Part shown: in pieces, positions 37,801 through 52,466 of the stretch
Position numbering within the stretch: the stretch's first letter is position 1
How the letters are laid out: every line of letters starts with the position of its first letter
Source: Chrysomallon squamiferum
Lineage: Eukaryota; Mollusca; Gastropoda; Neomphalida; Peltospiridae
Length of the DNA stretch: 64,000 bases
Assembly (NCBI GenBank): GCA_012295275.1
Contig: CM022679.1
Location: forward strand, 1,943,616 to 2,007,615
Reading direction: 5' to 3'
Position numbers and translations under genes: made by a program
Notes under the pieces: model-generated
What the model was told of the DNA's origin: nothing
Seen by the model: only the letters and a program-made list of their open reading frames with translations
Database searches by the model: none

Positions 37801-40800
37801 CTGGGGTCTGACAGATCAGAATCTAGTCCAGAAAATCAGGAATATCAAGGTTTGTGTTTAATATATATATATATATATGTATGTATTACATATATATAAA
37901 TACATAGATGCACACATGTATATATGTATGTAATATAAAACTTGAGTTTTGCATTAATTCGTGTGACAGTTTATAAATTGAGTTTGATATTTTAGACAGA
38001 TACCACAGTGACATGTTATATCATGTTTAAGTAAATTGAGAGGAAAATCAGAAATGTTTTGTGCAAATCAGATGAATTCATTGACAGAGTAACTGTGATA
38101 GTTCTGCCATATCAATTCATATTGTTTAAAATACTGCGTGCACTTGGAGAATTGGAACAAATCATTCAAAGAAGAAGTTACATTATCGTTAGTTAATACT
38201 GAAACTGTTACAATAATATACTGATTTTACAAGTTGCTGTTCACTTCAAAAAACAAAATAACACTAACAAAATTTCTTGCAGTGTGTTAATTACAGATTC
38301 TGAACTGACTTTTCATCTGTGAGGAATTAGTCTAAAAGTTATTATTATAAAATTATTAAGCAAATTTGACCTTACACAATGTTTTTTTATTTATGCTTAA
38401 TGTAAAACATCAAAAAGTTAATTAATAATGAAATGTAAAATTATTTAAAATATGTATTTCTGTAAATTTATTATAATTGATCAACATTAAAACATCACCA
38501 ACATTTCATCTTTTTCATACTGTGAAAAATCCTGTTTGTTGTATTAAATGATAAATAAAGATGCATCATTCTATTTATTAACCAGTGAGAATGAGACATT
38601 GAGAGTTTGTATGTGTCACTTGTCACCAGTTTTATAGATCATTCACTTTAGCTGGATATTTGAGCATGTTTTAGCAGTAAGAAATTCTTTAAATGTTTGA
38701 TTTTCAATTTTTTTTTTAAATTTTCTCTTCATTTTTATTTATTTATTTAATTTATTTTATTTTTTTAATGGTTTTTTTTTTTTTCATTAAATTTTAAAGT
38801 TTTAAAGTTTTTATTTACAATCCTGATACATATTTTAATATTTTCAAAATACATTAAAATACAGATCATTTCATAAAAGAAGAAATTATTGTTACAATTA
38901 GTGAATTAATTTACAAGCTGGAATATGCTTAAATTTTACAAAAAGGTGAATTAACATATTAAAAAATAAAATTACAGAATGTAACTTTTAAAAATAAAAT
39001 TTAATTTTAAGAATTAGAGAATAATGAATTTAAATAGAAAAGTAAGATTACTGCATATCCTGGGTGGTAAACTGACATGGATACACAATGAAAGGAAGTT
39101 AAATACAGGCTCAACTAAAAGACTATAAATAAATACTTTTTTATTTAATATGTCATTTTTTCAAACTATTTTTTATTAGATTATGTATTGTAGATGACAT
39201 TTTATCTATTTACTTTTTATTTTTTATTATTTACCTCAAACATTTTTATTGATAGTGATTGCCAAAACCTGAACTAAACCTTCATAACAGTTATCTTTAA
39301 ATTCAGTTTTAGATCAAAGAATTTCTTTTCATTTTTATTTCTTTTCTCTTTCTTTCTTTCTTTTTTATTTATTTTTAATTTTTTATCTATTATTTATTAT
39401 TTATTTTTATTTTTATTTTTTTTATTTTTTTATTTGATGACCAAATTTAGTAATAAATATTAATTGTATTTTTTGAAGTAAAAAAAGATTTAATGTCAAA
39501 TAAAGATTAAAAAGCAGCAGTTAAGTTATATTTACATAGTCCCACAAGTGAAATAGAGATTAAGAGTCAAAGACACACACTGTAAAAACATTTATTACTT
39601 TTAATGCCTGCTGCGTGTTTACCATTTAAATCTATGTGTTTTGTTCAGGTTAAAATACGTTCTGACTGCTGCTGTTATTATATTTGTGTATGATACATAG
39701 GCAACTGAGAGAAGTTATTTCTTTGTGTTAAATACATGTCTTTGCACTGAAATCAGATCACTGGTTGTAATAAAAAAAAAAGTAGTTATGAACCGAAAGA
39801 AAATAGGATTTTTTATTTAACTCAAAGTGCATTATTAAATGTGATATTTATCAGAAGTTTTTTTTTTCTGTCCTGTCAGTATATTATTGTCTTCAAGAAG
39901 TATTGTACAAATCTGCTGTTTATTTAAATCTCTTCTTAGTGTTAGTGTGGCCTTCCTCACCTACACAGGTTTACTTTGATATTTTGAGATAAGATGTGAA
40001 GTGGATACTATCAAAAAAGTAAAGATGACAAATTAAACCAATAACTGAAGTTAAAGTTATTTAAATCAGTGGTTAAACAAACATTTTGGGGGTCACTATT
40101 TCTTTTTCTGTCTTCTGTTTTGAGCTGTAGTGCTCACTGTTCCTTTTTAACTGTAAAGATTTTTTGTTTACAATGTGCACCAGCTGATAAGTGGAAGGAA
40201 AAGCAAATTTTATTTATCACCTCCTTTCACATTCATCTAGACCCAAGGAAAATAATTGACCAGTTTTGAAACTTCATATTTAAATGATTTAAACAAACCT
40301 GGCATCTGATTTCTATTTAAAAAAAAACAAATCTGATTAATTTTTCAAGTGCTGTTAGATCACTGACCACTTTTTGTGTTTCTTTTTAACATTATGTCTC
40401 TGCTGTCTGTGTATTTCATTCTCTGCTATAGAAAAACATTCATTCTTCTCATGCTTACAAGAAAGTGAAAACCTTTTGGGTGATGGTCTTGTAAAAGAAA
40501 TCTTTATAATCTGTAATATATAAATATTCTGTAGTTCTTTACTGTCTAAAATTAATATGGGATATTGTTGTAAAAGTTAAATAATGATCTTTGAGATGTC
40601 TTGCTATAGATTCTTTGTTTGTTGTTAGTTTTGTGAAATGTTAAATTTCTGTTTTATTAAGAAAGTGAATATTTGAATTGCGTGAAACTGCTATTGTAAG
40701 CTATCTGATATTTTTGATAATAAATGTAGCTGACATGTTGGCTGTTTGCCATTTCTCTAACAAGTGTGTATGTACCCACTGCTAATTGACAAACCTATAC

Positions 40801-43800
40801 AATACAGTATTATAAATAATTTATGTTTGTACAAACGTGTGTGTGTCTGGAGAAGAGGTATACTTCAGTGTTTGTTTCAGTATGATTGTGTAGGTAATGA
40901 ATGAAAATGTTTCTGTTTATATTATATTACAGGGTGTATGTATGTGTGTTAGGTTTGTGTGAGTGTGTGTCTAGATATGTTAATTTTTCAGTATAATGGT
41001 GTAGGTAGTAAATGAAAATGTTTCTGTTTATATTTTATACTGTTCATTATATTACAAGGTATGTCTGTATATAAGTGTAGGTGTGTGTGTGTGTGTGTTG
41101 TTGTGTGTGTCTGTGTGTTTTTATGCATTTTTATATGCAAATCATCACACCACAGTGACAAATTAAAAGGTTCATTTTTTTAATTATTATTTTATTATTT
41201 TAATTTAATTTTTTTTTTTTTTTTTTGACAATTAAAGAGACAATACAGTGGGTGCTGCAGTGGCTGATGTTGTCAGATTAACAATTTAACAGTTGCTGCA
41301 TTGTTTAATTACTCACACTGGAACAATTCCTCCTTGTTTACATACAGCTTCCATGGTGATTATTTTCAGGTCAAGAAAAATCAATATGTAGACAGTAAAA
41401 CATTTTGTTTTCGTTTTGTTCTGTTACGAGAGCTGAGAACTTGAAAACCTTTGGTGCAGAGTTTTCTTATTTTCACTGGATTCATATTTCAGTGGGTTCA
41501 GTTATTAAAAACATGAATTAACTGAAAACTGTTAACAGTTCAGTAGTGTAAAGACATTTACACACTGTCTATAGTGTATCTATGCCAGAAGGGCATGAAC
41601 ACAAAATGGATATTTTTAACACTGTTATGTTCAGATTTCTAATGGACATTGCTGTGTTGATTTACAAAAAGAAAATTATTTGTTCCTGTGTGTTTGATGT
41701 AGAATACTGCAGGTAAAAATTTCACAGATTAGCTTAGACTGCTATAATGGTATATTTTCATGGCTTTTGTTTATGTCTGTTGTTTGTTTTTCAAGGTTGT
41801 CAGAATATTTTAGATGCGGTATAATTAGACAGAGATGAACTCTGTTGTATATTTGATTTTGTAATTAGACATTTTTAATTGTGTGTGTTTGTGTGTGTGT
41901 GTGGATGTGTATGCATTGTAGGCATGTGTGTGTTCTTAAAAATGTTAAATAAAAAAATGAATTAAATTTTTTAGATTAAAAACATATCTTTAAAAAAGAA
42001 ATTATAATGAAAAGAAGCATTATGACTTGACACACTATTTTGTATTTGTGTAAAACCTTTGTGATTTTTTTTGTGGAAGTATGGAAATCATTAACAGGCA
42101 GTAAACAGATTTTTATGTTTTTCCTAGCTACAACATTAATATTTTTTTTAAATAAACCAAACCATCACTTTGTGAAAAAAATCTAATTTTGTTTTAATTA
42201 TTATTACTTTATTTTTAAAAAAAAAAAAAAAATTTATTTGTATAATTTTGTTTTATTTTATTATTTATTTATTTATTTATTTATTTATTAGTGTCCTTGA
42301 TAAAATAATAATTTGTAATGACTACAGGTTGAGAATCACATTTTTGGAAATTCTAAAATCCATAAACTCTGTTTCATGCAGTTTTGAGGCTGTGTATCTA
42401 AGCAGTATATGATAAAACACAAATAAATGGATTCGTTATTTTGACTTGAGTCCAGTCGTCAAAATCACCTCATTATATTTTGAAATCTGAGTCAGGTTTA
42501 GCCTGAAGGATTTTTGATGTAGGATGCTGAACCTGTGTTTACTGTTGTTGTCTTTCTTTCATATGGGTAATTAGAAATTTGTCAACAATTTCAGATAACT
42601 TTAAAATGCCAGAGAAGAATAATTCAAAGACTCCGAGGAAAGCAACGCGCTTGGCAGCACGACTGCATGCAACAGAGACTGACACCTCTAAAAGGTGAGT
42701 TTACACTTTGTTCAGTTTGATGCTTTCCTGCTTTAACTGGTTTAGTTTTCTGTAAAACCATTCAAAACTCACTGACACCTAGTAACTTACTAAAAAAACC
42801 TGTATTAATTAGCTCCATGTTTCATACTGTCATTTTAAAATCAACTTTGACATCTTATTATAAAAAATATATTGAGCTCTATATAATTGTTTAGTGTTCC
42901 ATACAGTCATTTTAAAATCAGGTTAGACATATAGTAACTTAATAAAAGACTCTCCTATGTTCCACTCAGTTTGTAGTATAAATCATTTAATAAAGCAAAC
43001 ATTTTACAGTCTCACATAATGGGTGGAATGAAACATGCAGCTCTGGAGAGAAACTTAGAAGAGCAGTTGTCAGGAACTGTAAATCATTTTTTTTTTTTTT
43101 TTTTTTTTTTTTATCATCATGTCATATTTTTGGATACATCTTGTTAAGATATTAAAATCCTTTCCCCTTTTTTTTCAGCTCAGAGCTTAAGATTTCGGCA
43201 TCTCAGGAAAAGACAAGTTTAATTACACCAAGAAAGTCATCAGACAAGATGTCAGCCAGGTCAGTGAGTGAGAAGGAGGAGCCTCCTGCTCACCGCTCAC
43301 ACTCAGAATCTAGCAGCTCACCTCAGCGTGACAATCCAGACCAAGACGACAGATCTATGTTACAGAAACTGAAAGAAATGAAACAGAAGTGAGTAGCTTT
43401 TACTGGGTGTTTCATTCATTACTAAATAGTTCTTGCATAACAGTTGTGGATAGATCAGATCAACTGTATTTAAACTTATTAAATTTTAAACATTCTAGTT
43501 CAGCTTTTTAATGACATGAATCTTTTGAACTGAACATAAGTCCTCTTTATTAAATGTTTTATTATGTACTTTCTCTAGGTGAAGGTATGTATAAATAATT
43601 TAACACAAAAAATCTACTCAACCTGAGGACCCCCTTTCAAATTAACAGTGTTTTCTGTCCTATTCTGTCATTATCTTTTAAAAACAGTTATGTTTGATAA
43701 ATAGTTATTAACAATGCATTGTTGTTAACATGTGTTAAAATTTTAAACATATAAATATTATTAATTGCAGGGAACCTCAGAGGAAGAAAGATATTCCAAC

Positions 43801-46800
43801 ATGGCTGAAAGCTGGAGAAATTTCAGGTAACATCTAGTTTAATGATTTAAAAAAGTCCTATATAGTTATTTCATTTCTTAGTTCATTTTATTAAATGTGT
43901 GTTCAAACCAGATAAATTTAATTATCTGAACACCAGAAGCAAACTGTAATTTATTTACCAATAAGTTGCTGAATGTGAAATACATGTTTATTTATAAACG
44001 TAAATGGAATTAATATACATATACACAAACATGCATGCATACACATGAAGAAAGAAGAAAGTTTTAATTAAATAAAAAATTTTAAAACCTATAAAATATA
44101 ATTATTACCATTTTAAAATGTCCATCATCATTAATTATCAAGCTGTTAGCAAAATACATAAACTTTATTGATTTGATTTCCATCCTTAAAGTAAAACACA
44201 AACAATTCTGTTATTTCTCTTGTTTCACATAGAAAACATGTCACAGACTGGAAACATAGCACAGACAGAAAACGGACGGACAGAAAGTCGTGGAGGCAAG
44301 AGCAGGCAAGCTGACCTTGACCTTGCTAATATGATAGTTGAGGAGTTGGAAGCATGGCCTCAGGCTGGGTAGATTTTGTGTTTAACTTAGAGTGGTGTAA
44401 TTCACCTCCCCCACAGTTCCACCCGATTCCACCTCTTGCACTGAGGGACTGTTTGGGTTGTGTTTTCAGCAGTCACTCACAGCACACAAATATTTCTGGG
44501 TGATGTTGTTTTGTATCACTCCACCCTTCCACTGAGTGACTGCTTCAAGTACAGATTTGTGTTACAGAATGTACACCTTTAACTTCATATCTCATTTGGC
44601 TTTTAATAGTTTTCAGTGAATGGGGCTGAGATTTATTTTTTACTAACAAAATATTCATCTTTTATCATTTATGTAACATAAGTCAGTCGTTGTTTGATCA
44701 GCATAAGATATCACTCAAAAGTCTGTAAAATAAATGTGAGTTTACATAATATAATGATAAGTCATGAATCAAGTCAGTTTTTTATATATAAATTTTCATT
44801 TCCTTCCGTTTCTTGTAAAATTTCATTTTTATTCTGTTGTAACCAAAAGTTTCTCATTATAATCATTAATTATCATGATTTGCCAATTTCTAAAAATCCC
44901 TTTACTGCCAAATTAATTAAATTATTAATGTTTGAATGTTAGTTGGCACATCCAGTTAAGTTCAAAGACTATTATTATTAAGCAATATCTAAATATATAT
45001 ATTTTTTTTTTTTACCCACAAATACTTATAAAATGGTTGCAATGGTTATAAAGTAATTCCGGTAGTTTGTTTTTGTTGGTTACAACACACACTTATAACT
45101 GCATTCAACAAAGCTTGTTAATTTAGTTGAGTCATACAATATAGCAGTGAAACATTGTGCTCCTAACTTAACATCCATCTTTTTATATATTCATAATAAA
45201 ATAAGTGAAATCACAATAATGTCCATGATTTTATTTGAGTTGCCAAAAAAAATAAAATAAATAAAAATAATAAATAAATAAGTAAATAAATAAATACTGC
45301 CAGTGTTAATTCTTTTGACTGCATGTCCCAGTTTTCTGTTACTGATGTATATCTTGTCTTCAGCAGCATAGAATTTCATTGTTACTAGGAGATGGATTGT
45401 TTGTGTAGTTAGTCACAGACACAGCATAGAATGTATAGACTGATACACAATTTCACAGTTTTTGTGTTAATTTTATAATGACTAGAATCCAAATTGTTAG
45501 AATTTAAAAACTGCACCCCTCGGATCACACCTGACTAACAAAATCCTGTGAATACACAGTTTGAAGTGTGCACTCACTCACACAGATAACATCTGGGTTT
45601 AGACTTGAATGGTTCCAGCTCACTCCAATCTGCTAGCACTGAGTTCTGTTTTTATCATCACTGAATAATTTTATACTGTTGTAATTTTTAAATTAATGAA
45701 TATATTACTACAAGAATTGTCAACAAATTAACATTACATCTCTATAAAGAGATATGTTCTTGGTTTTATAATTTCATGTTTTTATTTATATCAACATGTT
45801 CTTCTAGGTAATTAAATTAATGTTAAATATGAATTACATTATTAAGTGACAAACATGAATATAAATTAAACATGAGTATTAACAGGTCTACTTTGGAAAG
45901 AACCATCAACAGCAGTAATGAAAGTAATTAAGTAAAACCACATCTCATTAGCTTCATCCAGAAAAGAATAAACATTTAATATATGAAAATCCTTTCTGCT
46001 AAATAATAAAATATCTCTTCCTTTTTTTTCAGATTAATTAAAGAGGTGCCTAGTCCAAGATCTGATAAGGGTAAAATTCTCTTTAGAAATGTTCATTAAT
46101 TGCTAAATTTAAAAATTGTTATTTTATTAATTTTTATTAATTTTTATTAATCTGAGCTTTTCTGTTTTGTGTGAGTGCACTTGTGAGTGTGTGTGTCTGT
46201 GTGCATAAGAGAGATAGTAAGAGAGAGAGAGAGAGAGAGAGAAAGAGTAAGTAATTTAAGTATAAGTTAACAATACAAGTTTTTAGCATAACAAGACTTG
46301 GTTAAATTATACTTTATTTTTATTACTACTACTCCTACTATTCTTTGTCAGTTTGTTGTTGTTGTTGTTGTTATTAATTATTTTTATTACTACTATCATT
46401 ATTTTATTTATTATTATTATTACTATTGTTATTGTTGTTGCTATTATTATTATTGTTATTATTATTGTTATTATTATTAATAGGTGAAGAATTGGATGAA
46501 ATAACTCCGATGCAGAAGATTCAGAAGAAGCGATCACAGTGGAAGAAAACACATGAGAATTTGGAGGAGGAGTGGGTGTGTCTCAACTACTTCAACAAAC
46601 AACAGAAGGGGCGACTGTCTGTCGACATGGGAGGTCTGTTCTGTCTGTCACTGATCAGTTTTATCACAGCTAAATTACTGTGGATTTCAACAGCACTTTA
46701 CTGATTTTATAGCAATTTAATCATCTTTCACTTTATCTCTCAGGTTTTTGTCTTAGCAGGTTCCATTGTATCCAATGAAATATGGAAATTTTCTTATGTA

Positions 46801-48031
46801 TTTAAGTTTTTTTATTATAAAAAAATAATTTAAAATTTTAAAAAATAATAATAATTTAAATGATGATTTTATTGATAATGATATTTCAGATAATAATTTT
46901 GTTGACAAAAGACAATGATAATATTTCAGACGATGATTTTGTTGACAAAAGATGATAATATTTCAGATGATGATTTTGTTGACAAAAGATAATTTTTCAG
47001 ATGATGATTTTGTTGACAAAAGATAATAATATTTCAGATGATGATTTTGATGAGTACCTAAGAGACATGGAGAAACCTTCTGCTTCGAAAATTTTAGATG
47101 TTAAAGATGAAGAATGGAATGATGAGTGAGTTTTATTATTTTATAAACTGCAATATTATTATTTTATTTCTTTTATAATATCTTTGTTTCATTTAGTTCC
47201 TAATATTAGTATTATGTTAAGAACAGCATTATTTTTTCTGTTTTAATTTTGTTTCACTTAAATGATATATTATTAGTGTTGTCATTAATAATAACAACAA
47301 TATTATTATTATTAATACTTTATTATTATATTTGTTAGTGTTACTTCATTTTAATATTATTGTCCTTACTTCAGTCCTTGTAATTAAACAGTTAACTATT
47401 TCATGAAATAATTGGATGTTTATCTGAAAGAGACCATTATTGGTTATTATTAGAGTCATCGTCAAATTGTAAAACACCTCAGTTTATAATAAAGAATTTA
47501 AAATTGTTTAAACTGCAGTAAAACTCCTCAAAACCAAACATTACCATGTCCAAGAAAAAAGTTCATTATGGAGAGGTGTTTGATTTAGAGAGATTTATAA
47601 TTTTAGTAAATCACAGTTTTGTGGGGATGTGGTTTGGAAAAGTTTCACTTGATTTTGTAAACAGTTTTTTTTTATTAAATGATTTTCTTTCAGGGAAGAT
47701 GAGTTTGTGATCCCTGAACAGCCCTGTGGTAAGGAGTTAGTGATTAACATACTAACAACATGGGGGGATCGGCATTACGTCGGGCTCACTGGCATCGACA
47801 TCTTCTCAACCTCCGGGGAAAGTGTCCCTGTCAAAAAGGTGTGATCAGTTTTATTTCCTATTTTTATTTCACATCTTCACCTTCGTATTTTACTAATCAG
47901 GTGACAACTTTTTGAAAGTTAATATAGTATTATAATAATAAAAATGAGTTTAGTAGCAGAAAAATTGATCATTATAAATATTTATAACTTAAACTGTCTT
48001 TTATCCAGAACAGATTATTGTCAGAACTGAC

Positions 48032-48100
<69 letters not shown>

Positions 48101-51100
48101 TACTTGACACAACATTGTATCATCTGATCTTGATAAAAATAATAAAATAAGTTCAAATGTTTCTTAAAATTTAAAAATAACTTCATGCAGGGATGTAATT
48201 AAGAATGTTTCACCATCAGAGTTTCCAGACCAATATTTTACTAACCAGTAAAGACAACAGTCATATATATTACTCATTAATTGTGTTAATTGTATTTTAA
48301 ACACCTATTTAATATTTCAGAATAAATATATTTAATATTCTGCAGATAACAGCAAAGCCGCTTGACATCAATGAGCTAGAGGAGTACAACAAAGACCCGC
48401 GTGTGATATCAAACATCATTGACGGTGTAAACAGGACTAGAGACGATGTTCACATGTGGCTGGCGCCGTTCACGCCAGGAAACAATCATTGTGTGTTTTT
48501 GACATTTGACAAACCTCACAAGATAGCCATGATTAGATTCTGGGTGAGTAATCAATTCATGTTGTAAAATATAACATTTCTTCTTAATAAGGTTTCATTT
48601 AAAATCTCTTTATATAGAAGGTTCTTAATATTCTCTATCTTATTTTTTGGGTTTTTTTTAATTTTAATTTTAATTTTTTGTGCAGGGGGGAGGGAATGAT
48701 AGAAACCTTTATGATCTATCAACAAATTTTATCAAAAATAAATCTATAATGTTACATTAAATCACAGTTTAATAATTGATATTGTTAAAAATGTTACAAA
48801 GATGTTGTAGTATTTAAATTACATAATTATTTGTTTTATTTAAATTACATATTTATTTATTTTATTTAAATTACATAGAATTAATTTATTTAAAAAAAAG
48901 ATGAGAAAGACTGAGATGTTAGAGTAGATTTATTTGGTCTGTCACTAGAACTATAACAAGTCTCGCATACACTCGTACCGGGGAGCCAGAGAAGTCGTCA
49001 TGACGCTGGATGGAAAACAGATTTTCAAAGGAGAGATTGCCAGAGCTTGTGGAGGAATTGAAGGTGGCACAGAGGCATTCGGAGATGTAAGTAAACAAAC
49101 AAACAAACAAACAAATAAATAAATAAATAAAAATAAACAAAAAAATAAATAAGTAAACAAACATATAGATGAAGAAAGAAACAGATAAACAAAATGTTTT
49201 TTCAAATAAACAAACAGACATTTAAATACAATTAATAAACAAAATATAAAGAAGAAATAAAGTAAATTAATTGTTAATTCATCGTACGTATTATTGTGAA
49301 TGTATAATTATACTATAAATAACCTGAATACATTATTTTATTCACTTTAGTAGTATTTTTACCTATTCTTTTTCTTTTTTTTTAGACAATTTTGTTTACA
49401 ACTGATGAGAATATTCTCGAGCTGGTGTCTAAGAATGACGAGGCGTTTGAAGGAGATATTTTTAGTAGTGATGAGGAGGATATTCCTTTTGAGCGACCCA
49501 GTACAGCAGACAACGACAGTGACGTTTGTATTCTCTTTGATATATTGTATTTTATAAACCTCTTACAGAATTGGACAGAAGAAAAACATCAACAACCTGT
49601 TTAATAATCTCTCAACATGATTCATGGGTCTGACAGGAGAAAACATTAAAACCATAATATCTCAAAAATTTATTAACATTGCATTTATCAGATGTTGTAA
49701 ATGTTTTACAAGCTTGAATCAGTTTTTAAGTACTTTCAAAAAGCTTTATTAAAGAGTGTATTGCTTGAACATTTCTTCACAGTGCATTTATCAGATTTGT
49801 TCTGATTTTGGGTTGTATTTTATTTATTTAATTTTTTTATTATTATTATTTTTTTTTATCTGGTGAAATATTTCTGAAGTGTTTTATTATTGCAGTACAC
49901 AGTTGGAAACATCCTTCAGAATGTATTTATCAGTGTATTTTTAAATGTTTCCCAAGTTTAAATCATTTTTAAGATACGTTTGAAGAGTAATATTGCTACT
50001 GTATATTGTTATTAATTTTTAGGACAGACCCTTCACAAGAGCTGCGGGTGTTCCCCAGAAACCTGTCCCCACCACACCCAGACCAGGCACCAGCATCACA
50101 ACCCTCGCTGGCGATGTTCTCGTTTATAAAGCGAGATGTATGTACAGACTTTTTATTGTTTAATACAACAACAATTCACTTCAATGATACAGTGTTCACT
50201 TGTAAAATTTAAATTACTGAGGATTTATGTACATGAAGAATAAGACTTGTCATGTTTACAGCACTAGAGTTAAACTTCACTTTATGTTTACAGCACTGGA
50301 GTTAAACTTCACTTTATGTTTACAGCACTAGAGTTAAACTTCACTTTATGTTTACATCACTAGAGTTAAACTTCACTTTATCAAAGTTTATGTTTACAGC
50401 ACTAAAGTTAAACTTCACTTTATGTTTACAGCACTAGAGTTAAACTTCACTTTATGTTTACAGCACTAGAGTTAAACTTCACTTTATGTTTACAGCACTA
50501 GAGTTAAACTTCACTTTATGTTTACAGCACTAGAGTTAAACTTCACTTTATCAAAGTTTATGTTTACAGCACTAAAGTTAAACTTCACTTTATGTTTACA
50601 GCACTAGAGTTAAACTTCACTTTATGTTTACAGCTCTAGAGTTAAACTTCACTTTATGTTTACAGCACTGGAGTTAAACTTCACTTTATGTTTACAGCAC
50701 TGGAGTTAAACTTCACTTTATGTTTACAGCTCTATAGTTAAACTTAACTTTATGTTTACAGCTCTAGAGTTAAACTTAACTTTATGTTTACAGCTCTAGA
50801 GTTAAACTTCACTTTATGTTTACAGCTCTAGAGTTAAATTTACAGCACTAGAGTTAAACTTCACTTTATCAAAGTTTATGTTTACAGCACTAAAGTTAAA
50901 CTTCACTTTATGTTTACAGCACTAGAGTTAAACTTCACTGCTACATGGGGAGACATGCACTACCTCGGGCTGACAGGACTGGAGATTGTTGGCAAGGACG
51001 GTGACGCAATGCCACTCACGATGAAAATGATTTCAGCAAAACCTCGAGATCTGCACAGTCTTCCTGGTCACGAGAAAGATGACAGAACCCTCGACAAGTC

Positions 51101-52410
51101 AGTTACCTTTCAGTTTTATTTTTAAACAATTTCGTCTCTTTATTTTAGACCATTTATTGCTGTTTTGCACAAAATCCATCATTTTAGTAAACAGAAATCA
51201 TTGAAAATGTGTCGACAGTTTGATACTGTTTGATTATTATTATTATTATTGTTTTGTTGTTGTTGTTGGTGTTATTGTTGTTATTATTACTGTTATTATT
51301 TTATTATTATTACAGTTATTTTTATATTATTTTAATATTATTATTACAATTATTTTTACATTGTTATTATTATTTTGTTATCTTATTATTACTGTTATTA
51401 CCACTATTACTACTACTATTACTATTACTATTATTATTATTACTATTGTTGTGTGTACAGGCTGATAGATGGGGTGAACATAACAAGTTCAGATGAACAC
51501 ATGTGGCTGGTTCCATTCACAGAAGGTCAGGATCACACTGTCACTGTGAGTTTTACTCAACAGGTCCTGCTCACAGGACTCAGACTATGGAACTACAACA
51601 AAAGTCCTGAAGACACATACAGAGGAGTAAGTGTTATATGTAGTTGTTTGTATGTAGGTCAGTCATTTATTTGGTGCTTATGAGGGGGATTGTGTATGGG
51701 GTGGATAGCTGTGTGTGGGTGGCCATTAGGTTTGCACTGGGGGATTGTATTTGTGTGTATTTGTGTTTGTGTGTTTGCATGTGTGTGTTTGTGTGTGTGT
51801 GTTTGTGTGTGTGTGTGTGGTGCATGAATATGCATATGGTCTGATAGGCTTTATAGTAATTTCTTGAGATATTTGAGAAATAGTGCAAGAGAGAGAAATA
51901 AGAAGGGAAAAGCTGATAGAAAGGAGAAGAAAGAAAGGTTTAAAAAATATTAGATTTAAATATATTAAGTTTTTTCATGTCAAGTAGTTTGAGGTAGTTT
52001 CATATAACATATTATTAGCATACAAATAAATTATTAGTCTTTTTTTTAAGCATGTATTATAAACAGTGACAAGATGACTGTTAATATTTAATATAGCATT
52101 ATTAGTAACCGGCACTGTAATAAATATACTCGCATTGTATTTTTTATTTACTTCTATATATATATTAATTTGTTCATCCATCCAGTCATGTAAAATAATT
52201 TGTTGTTTCAGGCTCGAATTCTTCATGTAAAAGTTGACGGATGCCAGGTGTCGCCAGCAGACGGCTATCTGATCAGAAAAGGACCTGGCAACTGTCACTT
52301 TGACTTTGCCCAGGAAATCAACTTTCAGACATACCAGGCTCCACAAAACAGCTACCCTGTATCGTAAGTTAATTTTTGTTTTTAGTTTTTCAGTTTTTCT
52401 TTCATTTAGT

Positions 52411-52466
<56 letters not shown>

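Noticed and set aside
51220-51683. Long hydrophobic frames ahead of KATNIP exon 31
   Set aside because: Mixed triplet microsatellite; only the part from 51461 is coding, in the KATNIP frame.
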